Shown one piece after another: positions 15,436 through 15,557 of a DNA stretch of 15,557 nucleotides; position 1 is the stretch's first letter, and every line of letters starts with the position of its first letter. Source of the DNA: Phoronis ovalis (lineage: Eukaryota > Phoronida > Phoronidae); contig JAOXYB010027268.1 of assembly GCA_028565635.1 (NCBI GenBank), positions 1 to 15,557 on the forward strand, in the 5' to 3' direction. The translations under genes were made by a program, and so were the position numbers. The notes beneath the pieces are model-generated. The model saw nothing but the letters and a program-made list of their open reading frames with translations, was not told the DNA's origin and made no database searches.

Positions 15436-15557
15436 TAGGGGACGTCCATTAATTATGTCAACAATTTTTAGGCAATTTTTTACCCCCCCCTCCCCCTCTT
15501 GTCAACAACTGTCAAACTTTCAGTGACCCCCCTAATAAAATTATGTCAAAAAAAATT
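15436..15557. repeat. Edge of a probable dispersed repeat
   Basis: TAGGGGACGTCCATTAATTA is followed by TGTCAACAATTTTTAGG, a C-rich tract (ACCCCCCCCTCCCCCTC), a second TTGTCAACAACTGTCAAAC and a second C run, then ATAAAATTATGTCA. AATTATGTCA occurs twice (15451-15460 and 15539-15548). The start GGGGACGTCCAT resembles ends of dispersed repeats seen in many invertebrate genomes. The element is cut by the window end. Confidence 0.5.

Overview
The window is AT-rich animal nuclear DNA. It carries two multi-exon genes on the + strand with canonical GT...AG introns, in-phase junctions and domain families typical of metazoans. The WSC domain and the CEMIP-like scaffold point to a non-vertebrate animal, but I cannot name the phylum from sequence alone. 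No rRNA, tRNA, CRISPR array or bacterial operon structure is visible.

Left part (619-2423): the last five exons of a mitochondrial amidoxime-reducing component (MTARC/MOSC family) gene. Joined they give about 198 codons, run without interruption and keep the molybdenum-cofactor Cys in an Arg-Cys motif. The first ~130 codons must lie to the left of the window. Next comes ~1.5 kb of mostly non-coding DNA (2424-3914), which may hold one minus-strand terminal exon.

Right part (3915-15241): at least 23 exons (about 1,115 codons) of a CEMIP/TMEM2-like protein, the family of hyaluronan-binding and hyaluronan-depolymerising proteins. The order is G8 domain, ILEI/GG-like domain, a WSC (Cys-rich, carbohydrate-binding) domain on its own symmetric phase 1-1 exon, a long parallel beta-helix region, and a C-terminal beta domain. 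Vertebrate CEMIP and TMEM2, as I know them, lack the WSC domain, so this is a lineage-specific architecture, probably made by exon shuffling. The ILEI-like exon keeps Arg and the first Asp of the triad tested in mammalian TMEM2, but the second Asp appears to be His.

Four exons of the CEMIP-like gene have reading-frame breaks that exon phases confirm independently: an internal deletion in the WSC exon (about 6367), an extra TA in a (TA)4 run (8654-8661), an extra T in a TTT run (9877-9879), and one missing base near 13956. All splice sites are intact. Either the copy is recently dead, or the assembly has indel errors. Raw reads would decide.

Introns carry structured repeats: a ~48-bp tandem array of near-palindromic units (4752-5312), a MITE-like inverted repeat (9074-9225), and a GC-rich hairpin family (14318-14520). 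The right edge (15436-15557) looks like the end of a dispersed repeat.
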